Below are positions 1 to 8,079 of a stretch of 64,000 nucleotides of DNA, piece by piece. The DNA lies in assembly GCF_012927245.1 (NCBI RefSeq), contig NZ_JABBGE010000007.1:186001-250000 (forward strand). Direction: 5' to 3'. The notes under the pieces were generated by a model. That model ran no database searches and was not told where the DNA came from. It saw only the letters and a list, made by a program, of their open reading frames with translations. Within the stretch, counting starts at the first letter, position 1, and each line of letters opens with the position of its first letter. A program made the position numbers and the translations under genes. Source of the DNA: Streptomyces sp. R302 (lineage in GTDB: Bacteria > Actinomycetota > Actinomycetes > Streptomycetales > Streptomycetaceae).

Positions 1-77
1 CCGCCCGGCGCGACACCGTCGACGAGCAGTCTAAAATCGCGTGCGGGTGGCACACGCTCGTGCTGGGATCAAGCGTC

Positions 78-884
78 ATGAACGATCGCTTTCTCGATGA
101 AGCCGACTTGATGGACCGGATGGAACGGAACCTGGCGGAGCATGCGTGTCACCTGCATCGGGGGATGGCCGGTGCGGTCGTCACGGAGGCTGGGGACCTG
201 GTGGTCGCGGACAGCGGCCTGGACGACGACACGTTCAACATCGTTGCCGCCGCGCGCTTCACCGGCGACGACGCCACGGCACGTATCGCCGAGACGGCTG
301 GGATGCTGGCCCGTACCGGTCGTCGTTTCTCCTGGTGGGTGGGGCCCGCCTCGACGCCCGGGGACCTCACCGCTCGCCTGGCGGCGGCCGGGCTGGCGGC
401 GTCCGAGCGCGAGGCGGCCATGTGGGCCGAGCTGGGCGAGGACCTGCCCGCACCGGCCGTCGAAGGGCTGGAGATCCAGCGGGTGGCCACGCCTGAACAA
501 CTCGCCGACTACGCGATGGTTCTCGCCGCGAACTGGGACCCGCCCGCCGACACCGTCCGGCGCTTCCTCGCCGAGGCCGCCCCGCAAGCACTGGGCGAGG
601 AGTGCCCGGCCCGGTACCTGGTCGGTTACGTGGACGGCCGTCCGGTCTGCTCCGCCGAGGTGTTTCACCACGCGGGAGTCGCCGGCATCTACAACATCTC
701 CACCCTCGCCGCCCACCGCCGACGCGGTTACGGAGGCGCCATCACCCTCGCGGCACTCCACGCGGCCCGCGACCGCGACCACCGCATCGCGGTCCTGCAG
801 GCATCGGCCGAGGGTGAACCCGTCTACCGCCGACTGGGGTTCCGTACCTGCGGGCAGTTCACCGAGCATGCCGTGAATCCCTGA
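78..884 (+). CDS. GNAT family N-acetyltransferase
   Basis: Predicted acetyl-CoA-dependent N-acetyltransferase of about 268 residues, longer than a minimal GNAT. The C-terminal third carries the GNAT core: a beta strand followed by RRRGYGGA near residues 213-220, the acetyl-CoA pyrophosphate-binding loop, then a helix and the YRRLGF segment typical of the last GNAT strands. The N-terminal half is not a recognisable GNAT fold and may be a degenerate second copy, as in many tandem GNAT proteins of actinomycetes. An upstream in-frame GTG at 60 is possible; ATG 78 is preferred by initiator, but neither has a strong ribosome-binding site. It converges on the broken YwqG-like gene, with a palindrome between them. 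Substrate unknown. Confidence 0.8.
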   Translation: MNDRFLDEADLMDRMERNLAEHACHLHRGMAGAVVTEAGDLVVADSGLDDDTFNIVAAARFTGDDATARIAETAGMLARTGRRFSWWVGPASTPGDLTARLAAAGLAASEREAAMWAELGEDLPAPAVEGLEIQRVATPEQLADYAMVLAANWDPPADTVRRFLAEAAPQALGEECPARYLVGYVDGRPVCSAEVFHHAGVAGIYNISTLAAHRRRGYGGAITLAALHAARDRDHRIAVLQASAEGEPVYRRLGFRTCGQFTEHAVNP

Positions 885-916
885 ACCTCCCCGGATTCCG
901 ACACCTGCCGATCGCT

Positions 917-933
917 CCGACCGGGCCGGTCGG
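917..933. terminator. palindrome between convergent genes
   Basis: CCGACCGG, one base, then CCGGTCGG forms an 8-bp inverted repeat between the stop at 884 and the convergent gene end at 938. A hairpin here would need to open a few central pairs. No T-tract follows, which is common for Streptomyces terminators. Confidence 0.4.
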
Positions 934-937
934 TGTG

Positions 938-2084
938 CTAGGCGAGGACCCAGCGGGGAGGGTGCTCCGGGGCCGTCGGGCAGGTGAAGACGTGCAGGTC
1001 CCGGTCCCGTCCGAAGCGAAGACGCGTGGGGCGGGTGAGGGAAGGGTCGCTCAGGACCGAGGCGCGTCCCCGCTGTGGCGGGTCGCGGTCCTCCAGGGGC
1101 ATCCAGCTGTGCGAGCCGGCGTCCGCCTCGTCGCCGCCGGCGGTCAGGAGCAGCCGCATCGGGGTCGGGGTCGGGGTCGCGCAGGACGTGCAGTCGACGG
1201 CCATCGGGCCCGTGGACGCCCAGCCGGGACAGCCGCCGACCCGCCAGCCCGGTGGGATGGATAGGTCGCCCTGGTAGGTGGGGGCGTCGGGGCCGAGCTC
1301 CGCCGCCTGCGCGTCCTCCCAGGCGTCGATGAGCGCGATCAGCGGGGCGGGCAGTGCGTCCTCCTCCGCCCAGGGGTATGTGTCCACCTCCTCGGGGTGC
1401 AGGACGCACGCCTCGGGAAGCTCGTCGTCCCACCGGAGGAGGGGCACGCCGGGCGGCTCGGTGAGGAGGCGTTCGGCGCGCTCGGCATCCACCGCACACC
1501 GCCAGCGCAGGAGGTAGGCCCGTTCCAGGTGAGGCCGGTGGGCGCGGGGGCAGCGGAAGAGCTGCACCAGGTCGGCGCCGTCGGGCCCCGGCGCCAGGCC
1601 GTGACGTCACGTGCGAAGAACTGGGCGAGCCCGAGGAACGGAACCGGTGCGCCCGCGCCGGGCCGATCGGGCTCGGGGTCGGGCTCCGGACCGGGACCGG
1701 GACCGGGCTCGGGGTCGGGACCGGGATCGGGGTCGGGGTCGGGGTCGGGATCAGGATCAGGATCGGGATCGGGATCGGGATCGGGATCGGGATCGGGATC
1801 GGGATCGGGATCGGGCCATGGTCGGCTCGGTGGGCGCGCGCCTGCCGCCCCGGGGCGGCGCGGATCTCCTCCGGGGCGTACCCCTCGCTCTCCGGATGGT
1901 GCGGTCCGTGGCAGATGGGCCACGGGTCGTCCGCCGGCCACAGCATCGGTCCGCCGACGTGGCTGTCGCGCATCCCTGGCCGCCCGGGCCTGGGATGCAG
2001 CCGGGTGGTCCTGCCTCGGCGGGCGGCCGGCGCCGGGAAGAGCGCTTCGACGGACACCGGTCTCGACGGGGTCGCCCTCGTCAT
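938..2084 (-). pseudogene. frameshifted YwqG/DUF1963-like protein
   Basis: Three pieces in different frames join into one plausible protein. The N-terminal piece starts at ATG 2084 and includes HVGGPMLWPADDPWPICHGP. The middle piece contains VPFLGLAQFFARDV. The C-terminal piece includes DGADLVQLFRCP and runs to the stop at 938, with GDLSIPPGWRVGGCPGW. This order of motifs matches YwqG-like proteins, whose role is unknown. The first frame change falls within the hexanucleotide tract at 1663-1816. The second, near 1599, looks like loss of one C between VTA and LAPGPDGADL. The tract encodes Ile-Pro or Asp-Pro repeats that family members are not expected to carry. Either the gene is dead or the assembly is wrong across the tract. 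An intact protein with a similar C-terminus lies at 59144-59812. Confidence 0.65.
1663..1816. repeat. hexanucleotide microsatellite
   Basis: Imperfect array of 6-bp units (GGGATC, GGGTCG, GGACCG variants). The stretch 1761-1816 is about nine uninterrupted copies of GATCGG. It lies inside the broken YwqG-like gene and spans the point where its reading frame changes. Confidence 0.9.
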
Positions 2085-2184
2085 GGCGGCGTCATCCTGG
2101 TCATGCCGGCGAGCGTACGCACCTGGGGAAGAGCATCGCCAACGCATGGCCGCCACGGCGAACGCGCCGAAGCGGGGTGGAAGT

Positions 2185-2220
2185 GGTCCCGGGCCCGGTA
2201 CCGGTCCCGGGCCCGGTACC
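2185..2220. repeat. two 18-bp G+C palindromic direct repeats upstream of APH gene
   Basis: GGTCCCGGGCCCGGTACC occurs twice head to tail, with a third partial copy to 2230. It lies 40 bp upstream of the kinase start at 2263 and can form alternative hairpins. It could be regulatory, or simply a slippage product. Confidence 0.6.
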
Positions 2221-2262
2221 GGGCCCGGGCCGTCGCGGGTGGGGGGCGCGTAAGGTGCCGGG

Positions 2263-3195
2263 ATGATCGATGTTCCGGAGGAGTTCGTACGCGGCACCGT
2301 CGGGCGTGAGGGGGCGGTCGGGTCGACCTGGCTCGCCGAACTACCCGTGATCGTCGGTGAGTTGCTGGAGCGGTGGCGGTGCGTTCCGGACGGTGAGGTG
2401 ATGCACGGGGGCGTCGGCGTGATCGTTCCGGTGCGGCGGCGGTCCGGGGAGAGCGCGGTGGTGAAGGTGTCGTTCCCTCATCCCGGGAACGTCCGTGAGC
2501 CGGACGCGTTCGTCGCGTGGCGCGGCCGCGGGGCCGTAATGCTGCACGAGCGCGACGACGAGCGGTTCGCGATGCTGCTGGAGCGGGTACGGACGACGAC
2601 CCTCGCGGAGGTGGAGGACGGGGACGAGGTCGCCGCGGTCGCCGGGCGGCTCAATCGCCGCCTCGCCGTTCCGGCGCCGCCCGGCCTGCCCCGGTTGCGC
2701 GAGCAGGTCGGCGCCTGGGAGACCCAACTCCGCGAGGACGCGCAGGAGTTGCCGCACGCCATGCCTCCTCGCGTGCTGGACGCCGCCGTGGAGACCGTAC
2801 GGGAACTGGGCCTGGACCAGCCGGACACCCTCGTCCACGGCGATCTGCACGCGCGGAACATCCTGCGGGCCGACCGGGAGCCGTGGCTGGCCGTCGACCC
2901 CAAGGGGTACGCGGGAGATCCCGCCTACGACGCCGGGACGCTGCTGAAGTCCCGGGCGCTGACGCTCCTCGAAGCGGACGACCTGCGGCGGTCCGCCGAC
3001 CGGGTCCTCGACGTCTTCGCCGAGGCCGCGGAACTCGACCGGGAACGCGTACGTCGATGGGCGCAGTTCCACGCCGTCCAGGCCGCGTTCTGGGGCCGTC
3101 GGCACGGCTTCCGTATCGCGCGAGACGGTCCGCGGCTGGACTGGCTCACCGAGTTCGCCGAGCGGCTGGCCGGGCTGCTCACCGAACGGCTGTAG
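2263..3195 (+). CDS. APH(6)/streptomycin-hydroxyurea kinase-like phosphotransferase
   Basis: Predicted small-molecule O-phosphotransferase of 310 residues, close to the usual length of the APH(6) / hydroxyurea-resistance kinase family. The catalytic loop HGDLHARNIL lies near residues 190-199, with Asp as base and Asn as a metal ligand. AVDPKGYAGDPAYDAG follows near residue 210 and holds the second metal-binding Asp; the DPKG form is typical of APH(6) members rather than APH(3'). The N-lobe has the VVKVSFPHPG strand with the nucleotide-binding Lys. An AAGGTG ribosome-binding site lies just upstream of the ATG. By family the target would be streptomycin-like aminoglycosides or related guanidino/hydroxy compounds, but no biosynthesis genes are nearby, so self-resistance is not implied. 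The specific substrate is an inference. Confidence 0.85.
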   Translation: MIDVPEEFVRGTVGREGAVGSTWLAELPVIVGELLERWRCVPDGEVMHGGVGVIVPVRRRSGESAVVKVSFPHPGNVREPDAFVAWRGRGAVMLHERDDERFAMLLERVRTTTLAEVEDGDEVAAVAGRLNRRLAVPAPPGLPRLREQVGAWETQLREDAQELPHAMPPRVLDAAVETVRELGLDQPDTLVHGDLHARNILRADREPWLAVDPKGYAGDPAYDAGTLLKSRALTLLEADDLRRSADRVLDVFAEAAELDRERVRRWAQFHAVQAAFWGRRHGFRIARDGPRLDWLTEFAERLAGLLTERL

Positions 3196-3224
3196 CGGGG
3201 GGGGAGGGGGAGGGACCTGCCGGC

Positions 3225-3791
3225 TCACCCGTCGGCGTCGGTCAGGTCCGCGGTGATCCGGGAGTAGATCAGCATGTCGCGGCGCTCGCCGTTCACCGAC
3301 TGACGGCTGCGGAGGTGGCCTTCGTAGATGAAGCCCGCCTGTTCGGCCGTCCTGCGGGAGGCGGTGTTCCAGGGTTCCACGTACAGCTCCAGGCGCGCGA
3401 GGGCGAGGTCGCGCAGCGCCCAGGAGGCGATCGCGCGCAGGCCCACCGTGGCGATGCCCCTGCCACGCGCGGAGCCCGCCACCCAGTAGCCCACGGACGC
3501 CCGCCCTTCGTCGGTGGCGTCCGGCCACAGGCCGATCTGACCGAGGCCACGGTCCCCCGCCTCCTCGGCCATGACGAAGGGGTAGCCGGCGCGGCTCAGC
3601 GCCCGGTCCTCCTGGCGGGCGATGAAGGCGACTCCCTCTGCATGCGTGTACGGGCTCGGGACGGTGGTGACCAGAGGGATGTAGGAGTCCTCGGCCGCCT
3701 CCCGCACCAACGGCAGGTCGCCGAGCCGCCAGGGTCTCAGCACCAGGCCGTCGCCTGCGGCGATCCGGGGAACGACGAACGGTTTCCGCAT
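3225..3791 (-). CDS. RimJ/RimL-type GNAT acetyltransferase
   Basis: About 188-residue acetyltransferase of the RimJ/RimL type. It opens with IAAGDGLVLRPWRLGDLPLV and has the acetyl-CoA loop ARGRGIATVGLRA mid-protein. Near the end it has ELYVEPWNTASRRTAEQAGF, the Asn-x-x-Ser motif of N-terminal or ribosomal-protein acetylases. The start at ATG 3791 gives the usual RimJ/L length; an in-frame ATG at 3803 is an alternative. Transcribed divergently from the SMI1/KNR4 gene, which starts 131 bp away. Substrate cannot be told from sequence. Confidence 0.85.
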   Translation of the reverse strand: MRKPFVVPRIAAGDGLVLRPWRLGDLPLVREAAEDSYIPLVTTVPSPYTHAEGVAFIARQEDRALSRAGYPFVMAEEAGDRGLGQIGLWPDATDEGRASVGYWVAGSARGRGIATVGLRAIASWALRDLALARLELYVEPWNTASRRTAEQAGFIYEGHLRSRQSVNGERRDMLIYSRITADLTDADG

Positions 3792-3921
3792 GCTCCTGAT
3801 CATGCCCGAGGCGGGTGTACGTCGGCACGGCGACACCACCGCCTCCCCGCGTGAGGAGTCCGCCTCGCTCAGCCTTACGCTCGGCCCACGCCGCCCGGCA
3901 CCGACCGCAAGGAGCTTCATC

Positions 3922-4548
3922 ATGACCACGCATCCCGATGTCGCCGCGCTGCTCGATCTCGTGCCGGCGGACCTCGCCGGCGGGGAGCGGATCGACTGGG
4001 CCGCGGCCGAGGCCGCGCTGGGCACCGCGCTGCCGGGCGACTACAAGGCGCTGCTCGACGCGTACGGTGTGGGCGACATCGGCGACCTCGTCATCCTGCC
4101 GCCGCTCCCCAGTGACGTGCGCGGGTGGGAGAGCTGTCACATCGGCGCCCGCACGGACGACCTGCGCGGGCTCTGGGTGGAGGACGCGGGGGTTCCGGGC
4201 GTGGCGGCCCCGGCCGACGCCGTCCTGCCATGGGGCACGGGGATGAACGCGAACGAGATGGCCTGGCTCATGAACGACCCCGACCCGGACAACTGGCCCG
4301 TCGTGGTCCGGCGTCGGCACCATGCGTGGGGCGAGTCGCCGTGGGCCCTGTTCGAGTGCACCATGGTCCAGTTCATCACCCGCATGATGCTGGGGCGGTT
4401 CGACACCTGTCCGCTCGGCGACGCGTCGCTCTGGCAGCGGACCGGCGCCTTCGTGAGCTGGCGGGAGCAGGAGCGACGGTTCCGGGCCGGTCTGGATCCG
4501 TTCACGGGCGAACCGGATCCGTACGCTGGGATGTTCCCCGCTCCCTAA
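3922..4548 (+). CDS. SMI1/KNR4 family protein; stop codon made by IS insertion
   Basis: 208-residue SMI1/KNR4 (SUKH superfamily) protein. The signature is in the N-terminal 60 residues: AAAEAALGTALPGDYKALLDAYGVGDIG. SUKH proteins are known immunity proteins of contact-dependent and polymorphic toxin systems and also occur as housekeeping scaffolds; no toxin gene is adjacent. AAGGAG at 3909-3914 is a good ribosome-binding site for ATG 3922. The stop TAA (4546-4548) straddles the left edge of the IS element: TA is the putative target duplication and the second A is the first IS base. Removing the element would give TAG at the same codon, so the protein is unaffected. Confidence 0.85.
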   Translation: MTTHPDVAALLDLVPADLAGGERIDWAAAEAALGTALPGDYKALLDAYGVGDIGDLVILPPLPSDVRGWESCHIGARTDDLRGLWVEDAGVPGVAAPADAVLPWGTGMNANEMAWLMNDPDPDNWPVVVRRRHHAWGESPWALFECTMVQFITRMMLGRFDTCPLGDASLWQRTGAFVSWREQERRFRAGLDPFTGEPDPYAGMFPAP

Positions 4549-4609
4549 GGGCTGTCCTGCAAAGATCTCGGCTGCGGGTCCGGAGCGGTCTGAAGAGCTG
4601 ACGGGATGC

Positions 4610-5161
4610 TCAGTTGGTGGTTCGTGAGGTGCTCAGGGACCGGGCGAAGTCGGCGAGCGTGTGGAAGTCGTCCTCTCGTAGGCCGATCCGTGGGTTGACG
4701 TGGTGCAGGAGCCCGGTTCCCTGGTGGTGGGCGGTCACGTACGTCTGGTCCAGCTCGCTCTGCTCGTCGTCCACCCAGGCGAAAGGACGGCCGTCTGCGT
4801 AGTTCACCAGCGGTCCGGTCTTCCAGTGGACTCCATCGGGGCGTTCTTGAAGTAGGACGTCGCCGAAGTCGATGAAGGGAAGTTCCGGAAGGCCGAGGAC
4901 CGGTGCGATCCACCGGTTGGCGTCGTCCATCCATGTGGTGGCCCAGCACAGCTCGAAGCCGAGTTGGAGCAGGCTTTGCCCGTGCTCTGGGTTGAGCCAG
5001 ACCCGCAGGGGGTGCTGTCGGAACGAGAGGCCCCTGTCGTCCCCATGGGCGTCGTTCCTGGGAACTCGGATTGTGGTGTAGCCGTCGGGACGCCTCTCCG
5101 GCTTGGCTGCGTAAGGGTTGAGTGGCCCGTCCACGTCGAGGAACAGCAGCGGTCGGTTCAC
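4610..5161 (-). CDS. HAD-like domain protein inside the IS
   Basis: 183-residue protein opening with LLFLDVDGPLNPYAA, the first HAD motif (DxDG, nucleophile Asp and acid/base Asp). WATTWMDDANRWIAP follows near residue 75, where HAD proteins place their Thr/Ser motif II. The later part (FAWVDDEQSELD) offers the acidic motif IV. This layout matches a small HAD-like family common in actinobacteria and related to the HAD module of RNA-repair proteins; the activity is undetermined. It is divergent from the transposase (102 bp between starts). It stops 62 bp from the left inverted repeat, so it probably travels with the element or was captured by it. Confidence 0.75.
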   Translation of the reverse strand: MNRPLLFLDVDGPLNPYAAKPERRPDGYTTIRVPRNDAHGDDRGLSFRQHPLRVWLNPEHGQSLLQLGFELCWATTWMDDANRWIAPVLGLPELPFIDFGDVLLQERPDGVHWKTGPLVNYADGRPFAWVDDEQSELDQTYVTAHHQGTGLLHHVNPRIGLREDDFHTLADFARSLSTSRTTN

Positions 5162-5263
5162 GGTTTCCCCCGGTCTTACTCACTGTGGACTGCCCCGGCC
5201 AGCGTAGCTGCGGGATTGTCACGGCATGGAGCCAGCCCGGGTGACGATCATGAAGTGGCGAGT

Positions 5264-5972
5264 GTGATCACGGCGTCGGAGCCGTCCTGGATAGCCCCGT
5301 TCGCGGGACTGAGCCCGCACTGCTTCGGCAAACTGCTGACCATGCTGCGTCGGGATGGAGCAGATGTGGTCCACCGAGGCCGGCCATGGAGTCTGCCGCT
5401 GGAGGACAGGATCCTGCTGGTCACGGCATACTGGCGCACCAATCTGACGTTGCGGCAGCTCACCCCGCTGTTCGGCATCTCGAAGTCCACGGCCGGCCGG
5501 GTCATCAACCACCTCGGCCCCCTGCTGGCGCTCCGGCCTCGCGAGCGGTGCGCCAAGAACACCGTGCTCAACGCGGATGGCACCCTGGCCCCCACCCGCG
5601 ACCACACCAACGCCGAGCGGTCGAAGAACTACCGGTACTCCACCACCCACCAGGTCGTCATCGACGCCGACGCCCGCCCGGTCGTCGTGGTCGGCCGGCC
5701 CCTTGCCGGGAACCGCAACGACTACAAGGCATGGGGCGAATCCGGCGCCAAGGCCGCCGTCGGCAACACCGTCACGATCGCCGACGGCGGCTACCCGGGC
5801 ACCGGACTCGTCATCCCGCACCGCCGCAAGCGCGGCCAGACCGAACTGCCAACCTGGAAAGAGGAACACAACAAGTCCCACGGGCAGGTCCCCGCCCGCG
5901 TCGAGCACGTCTTCGCCCGCACGAAGACTTGGAAGATCCTGCGCGACACACATCCTCGCCCTCGCCGGATAG
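5264..5972 (+). pseudogene. IS5-family transposase, damaged C-terminus
   Basis: DDE transposase with an N-terminal helix-turn-helix (TLRQLTPLFGISKSTAGRVI). The catalytic residues appear intact: Asp in LNADGTLAP, Asp in TIADGGYPG, Glu in RVEHVFARTK. After KTWKILRD the frame breaks. Family members continue about 20 residues to a HNLALAG-like end; here an out-of-frame ILALAG ends at TAG 5970-5972, so roughly 60 bp appear deleted. The frame carrying the catalytic residues runs on past the right inverted repeat. The element is therefore probably inactive unless supplied with transposase in trans. GTG 5264 is the likely start; GTG 5255 is possible. Confidence 0.75.
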
Positions 5973-6095
5973 ATCGCGCGCGGCACGGTGGGCCGCTACG
6001 TCCGGCGACTCCAAGATCCTTATCGGGACAGCCCTTAGGGCTCGATCAGGTACGGGCGGCGGGATCGCCGGGGAGTGACCGGGACGTCTCCGGCC

Positions 6096-6389
6096 TTACG
6101 AGACGACGTAGTTGTGGGCCGGGATGATCGTGGGCCGGACGTCGGCGTGGCCGAGTTCGGCCAGGATCGGTCCGAAGGCCTTCGCGTGGGTCTCCAGGGC
6201 CTCCTGGCTCTCCCAGACCTCCGTCACGCGGAACACCCCGTCGGCCGTTCCCGCAGCATGCGAGACGAGACCCGCGACCGGCAGGTCGGCGAAGCGGGTG
6301 AAGCCTCTGCCGTCCGTCATCCGCTTGATGACCGTGTCGTAGAGCTCCTGCCCGGCACCAGGGAAGTCGAAGGTGACGATGATGGCCAT
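6096..6389 (-). CDS. antibiotic-biosynthesis-monooxygenase (ABM)-like protein
   Basis: 97-residue single-domain protein with the dimeric ferredoxin-like alpha/beta barrel pattern. IIVTFDFPGAGQELYDTVI forms the first strand and helix; GVFRVTEVWESQEALETHAK is the characteristic WES-x-E strand and helix. The ABM family includes heme-degrading and quinone-type monooxygenases but also many proteins of unknown role; there are no heme-ligand or catalytic residues I can assign. The ATG at 6389 is preceded by GAGAGG about ten bases upstream. It lies just outside the IS, in the same orientation as the DUF3291 gene but 357 bp away, so co-transcription is not clear. Confidence 0.75.
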   Translation of the reverse strand: MAIIVTFDFPGAGQELYDTVIKRMTDGRGFTRFADLPVAGLVSHAAGTADGVFRVTEVWESQEALETHAKAFGPILAELGHADVRPTIIPAHNYVVS

Positions 6390-6746
6390 CGGTACGCGCC
6401 TCTCGCTCGGTCCGCCGCATGGCTGTGACGGCGGCAACGGCCGCGATCCTAGCGGTATGTGAGGATGTGAACGCTCTGGGTGAGGCGCAGTGGTGAGGGC
6501 TCTGCACGGCGTTGACGTCCGGGGCACCGTGCGGGGTGCGGGGCGGTTCGACGTCGGCGGTCGTTCGCCGCGGGCGGCGTTCTGCTGACGTACGAGGACG
6601 CCGCCGGGGCCGATCGGGTCGGGGCCCGTGTCGGCCTGCGCGCCGCGTGCGCCTCCCGGGAGGAGTTCAATCGGAACACGTGGCGACGCACTACGGCTCC
6701 GGCTCGCCTTCCCCTTCTCTCCGCCCCCTCTCCCCCGCCGTCGCGG
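6390..6746. other. intergenic, no convincing gene
   Basis: A short protein-like stretch on the plus strand (around 6580-6690, reading LLTYEDAAGADRVGARVG) has no good start and is interrupted. It may be a gene remnant. Nothing else can be supported. Confidence 0.3.
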
Positions 6747-7268
6747 TCAGCTCGGCTCGCCGCTGTGGGGTGTGGCGTGCGCCGTGAACGGCTCCGCCTC
6801 CACGGCGGTGTACGCGGAGGTGAAGGTGAAGGCGCGGGGGGAGGGGCCGTGGGCGCGGAGGTCCGCCAGGCGTGCCAGCGCCTCCTCCGTGGTCGGGCGG
6901 TGGCCGGCGGGGACCCACCAGAGGACCAGGTGTGCCTCGACGTGCCGCTCGAACCACGCGCGGCGCTGCCGCATCACTTCCAGGTGTCCACTGCGGTAGG
7001 TGAAGTCCCACAGGGCTTCCTGGGTCTCCCAGACGGTGAGGTTCACGATGACGTCCTCGCCCGCGGGACGCGCGCCGGTGGCGTCGGGCGTCCCCTCCTC
7101 CACGAACCGCCACACGAATCCGGGCGCGCCGTCGGCCGCGGTGTTGATGGGGTCGAGCATCTCGACGAACGGCGCCATGCGGGGGTCGTCGAGGGGGTGG
7201 AGGAGCGTGGCGACGTTGAGCTGGGCGAGGTGGTGGGCGGTGGCGGGCGCGGGCGGGGATGCGGTCAT
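6747..7268 (-). CDS. DUF3291 domain protein
   Basis: 173-residue protein matching DUF3291, a stand-alone dimeric alpha/beta-barrel family. Supporting segments are HHLAQLNVATLLHPLDDPRM at the start, APGFVWRFVEE, and VNLTVWETQEALWDFTYRSGH. DUF3291 proteins are often found with other ABM-like genes and are of unknown biochemical function. The start at 7268 is 32 bp downstream of the SufR-like regulator stop on the same strand, so the two probably form one operon. The proline-alanine-rich tail after residue 150 looks disordered. Confidence 0.85.
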   Translation of the reverse strand: MTASPPAPATAHHLAQLNVATLLHPLDDPRMAPFVEMLDPINTAADGAPGFVWRFVEEGTPDATGARPAGEDVIVNLTVWETQEALWDFTYRSGHLEVMRQRRAWFERHVEAHLVLWWVPAGHRPTTEEALARLADLRAHGPSPRAFTFTSAYTAVEAEPFTAHATPHSGEPS

Positions 7269-7300
7269 GGCCTCATCCCAGCATGCCCCCCATTTCTATG

Positions 7301-8017
7301 TCAATGATCGTTGTTTTTAGAAGGCTCGACCACGACGCAGCACTCCCCCGGCCTGGCGTCCATCCGGGCGCGGACGGCGTCCGACTCGCCCAACAACCCC
7401 TCCAGGAGCGCCAGGTTCATACCGCAGACGAGCGGCGGGAAGCGTTCCGCGACGGCATGGAAGGGGCAGTTGCGCATGCGGATGACGGCGGCAGCCGTGG
7501 CGGTGACGTCATCGGTGGCGTCGGCTGCGTCTACGCCTGCGCCTGCGTCCTCCAGGTGCGGCTCGTAGCCTCGGGACGCCAGCCGTTCCATGGCTTCCTC
7601 AAGGCTTTCGCACGGGCCGGTCGCCTCGCGCAGGGCATCGCCCCGGCGCCGGGCGGCCTCGCAGAGTTCGGCGTCCAGGCCGGCCAGTTCGGCGGCCTCG
7701 GCGAGCAGTTCGGCGGCGGTGCGGTAGTCGCGGGCGGGCAGGGACACCGACCGCTCGCCCGGCGCCCTCCGGTACACCTTGGCGGGGCGGCCCGCGCCGG
7801 GGCCCGAGCGGCCCGTGAGGCGGCGGCTGCCGCTTTCCAGCAGCCCCGCCTCCGTCAGGCGGTCCAGGTGGTGCGCGGCGAGAGTGCGCGCCACGCCCGC
7901 CGCCTCCGCGGCCTCGTTGCGCCCGACTTCACGCCCCTGCGCCACCACGTACTCGTACAGGCGTCGGCGTACCGGATCCTGTAGCGCCGCGATCGCTTCG
8001 ATGTCCTCGTCCTCCAT
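7301..8017 (-). CDS. SufR/ArsR-like winged-helix regulator with C-terminal Cys cluster
   Basis: 238-residue transcription regulator. Residues 1-75 are an ArsR/DeoR-like winged helix (ALQDPVRRRLYEYVVAQGRE, then TLAAHHLDRLTEAGLLESGS). The C-terminal domain holds NCPFHAVAERFPPLVCGMN and PGECCVVV; these spaced cysteines are the arrangement known in SufR-type repressors that bind an iron-sulfur cluster. That cluster binding is inferred from the motif. The linker is rich in Ala and acidic residues. It is followed on the same strand by the DUF3291 gene, a probable target or partner. An 18-bp dyad lies just upstream of the start at 8022-8039 and could be its own operator. Confidence 0.75.
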   Translation of the reverse strand: MEDEDIEAIAALQDPVRRRLYEYVVAQGREVGRNEAAEAAGVARTLAAHHLDRLTEAGLLESGSRRLTGRSGPGAGRPAKVYRRAPGERSVSLPARDYRTAAELLAEAAELAGLDAELCEAARRRGDALREATGPCESLEEAMERLASRGYEPHLEDAGAGVDAADATDDVTATAAAVIRMRNCPFHAVAERFPPLVCGMNLALLEGLLGESDAVRARMDARPGECCVVVEPSKNNDH

Positions 8018-8021
8018 CCGG

Positions 8022-8039
8022 CCATTCTAATGACAATGG
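8022..8039. promoter_or_regulatory. candidate autoregulatory operator
   Basis: CCATT, eight bases, AATGG: an inverted repeat placed 5 bp upstream of the regulator start and inside a rare A+T-rich patch. Position and symmetry fit an ArsR/SufR operator; no known consensus was matched. Confidence 0.4.
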
Positions 8040-8079
8040 AGGTTGGCGATAGAGATGGGCGGGAGGGCGGCCGGATCTG

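Larger units (their letters stand above)
4548..6035. mobile_element. IS5-family element with a HAD-like passenger gene
   Basis: The left end from 4548 reads AGGGCTGTCC; the right end read on the minus strand from 6035 reads the same ten bases. Similarity continues imperfectly for about 24 bp (AAAGATCT against AAGGATCT). TA flanks both sides (4546-4547 and 6036-6037), consistent with a 2-bp target duplication. Between the ends lie a HAD-like gene on the minus strand and a damaged transposase on the plus strand. At 1488 bp it is longer than a one-gene IS5 element. No closer copy of the inverted repeat was seen next to the transposase, so the HAD-like gene appears to be inside. An alternative is two nested or recombined elements sharing the same ends. 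Confidence 0.7.

Noticed and set aside
1663..1816. CRISPR array
   Set aside because: Units are 6 bp without spacers; simple microsatellite.
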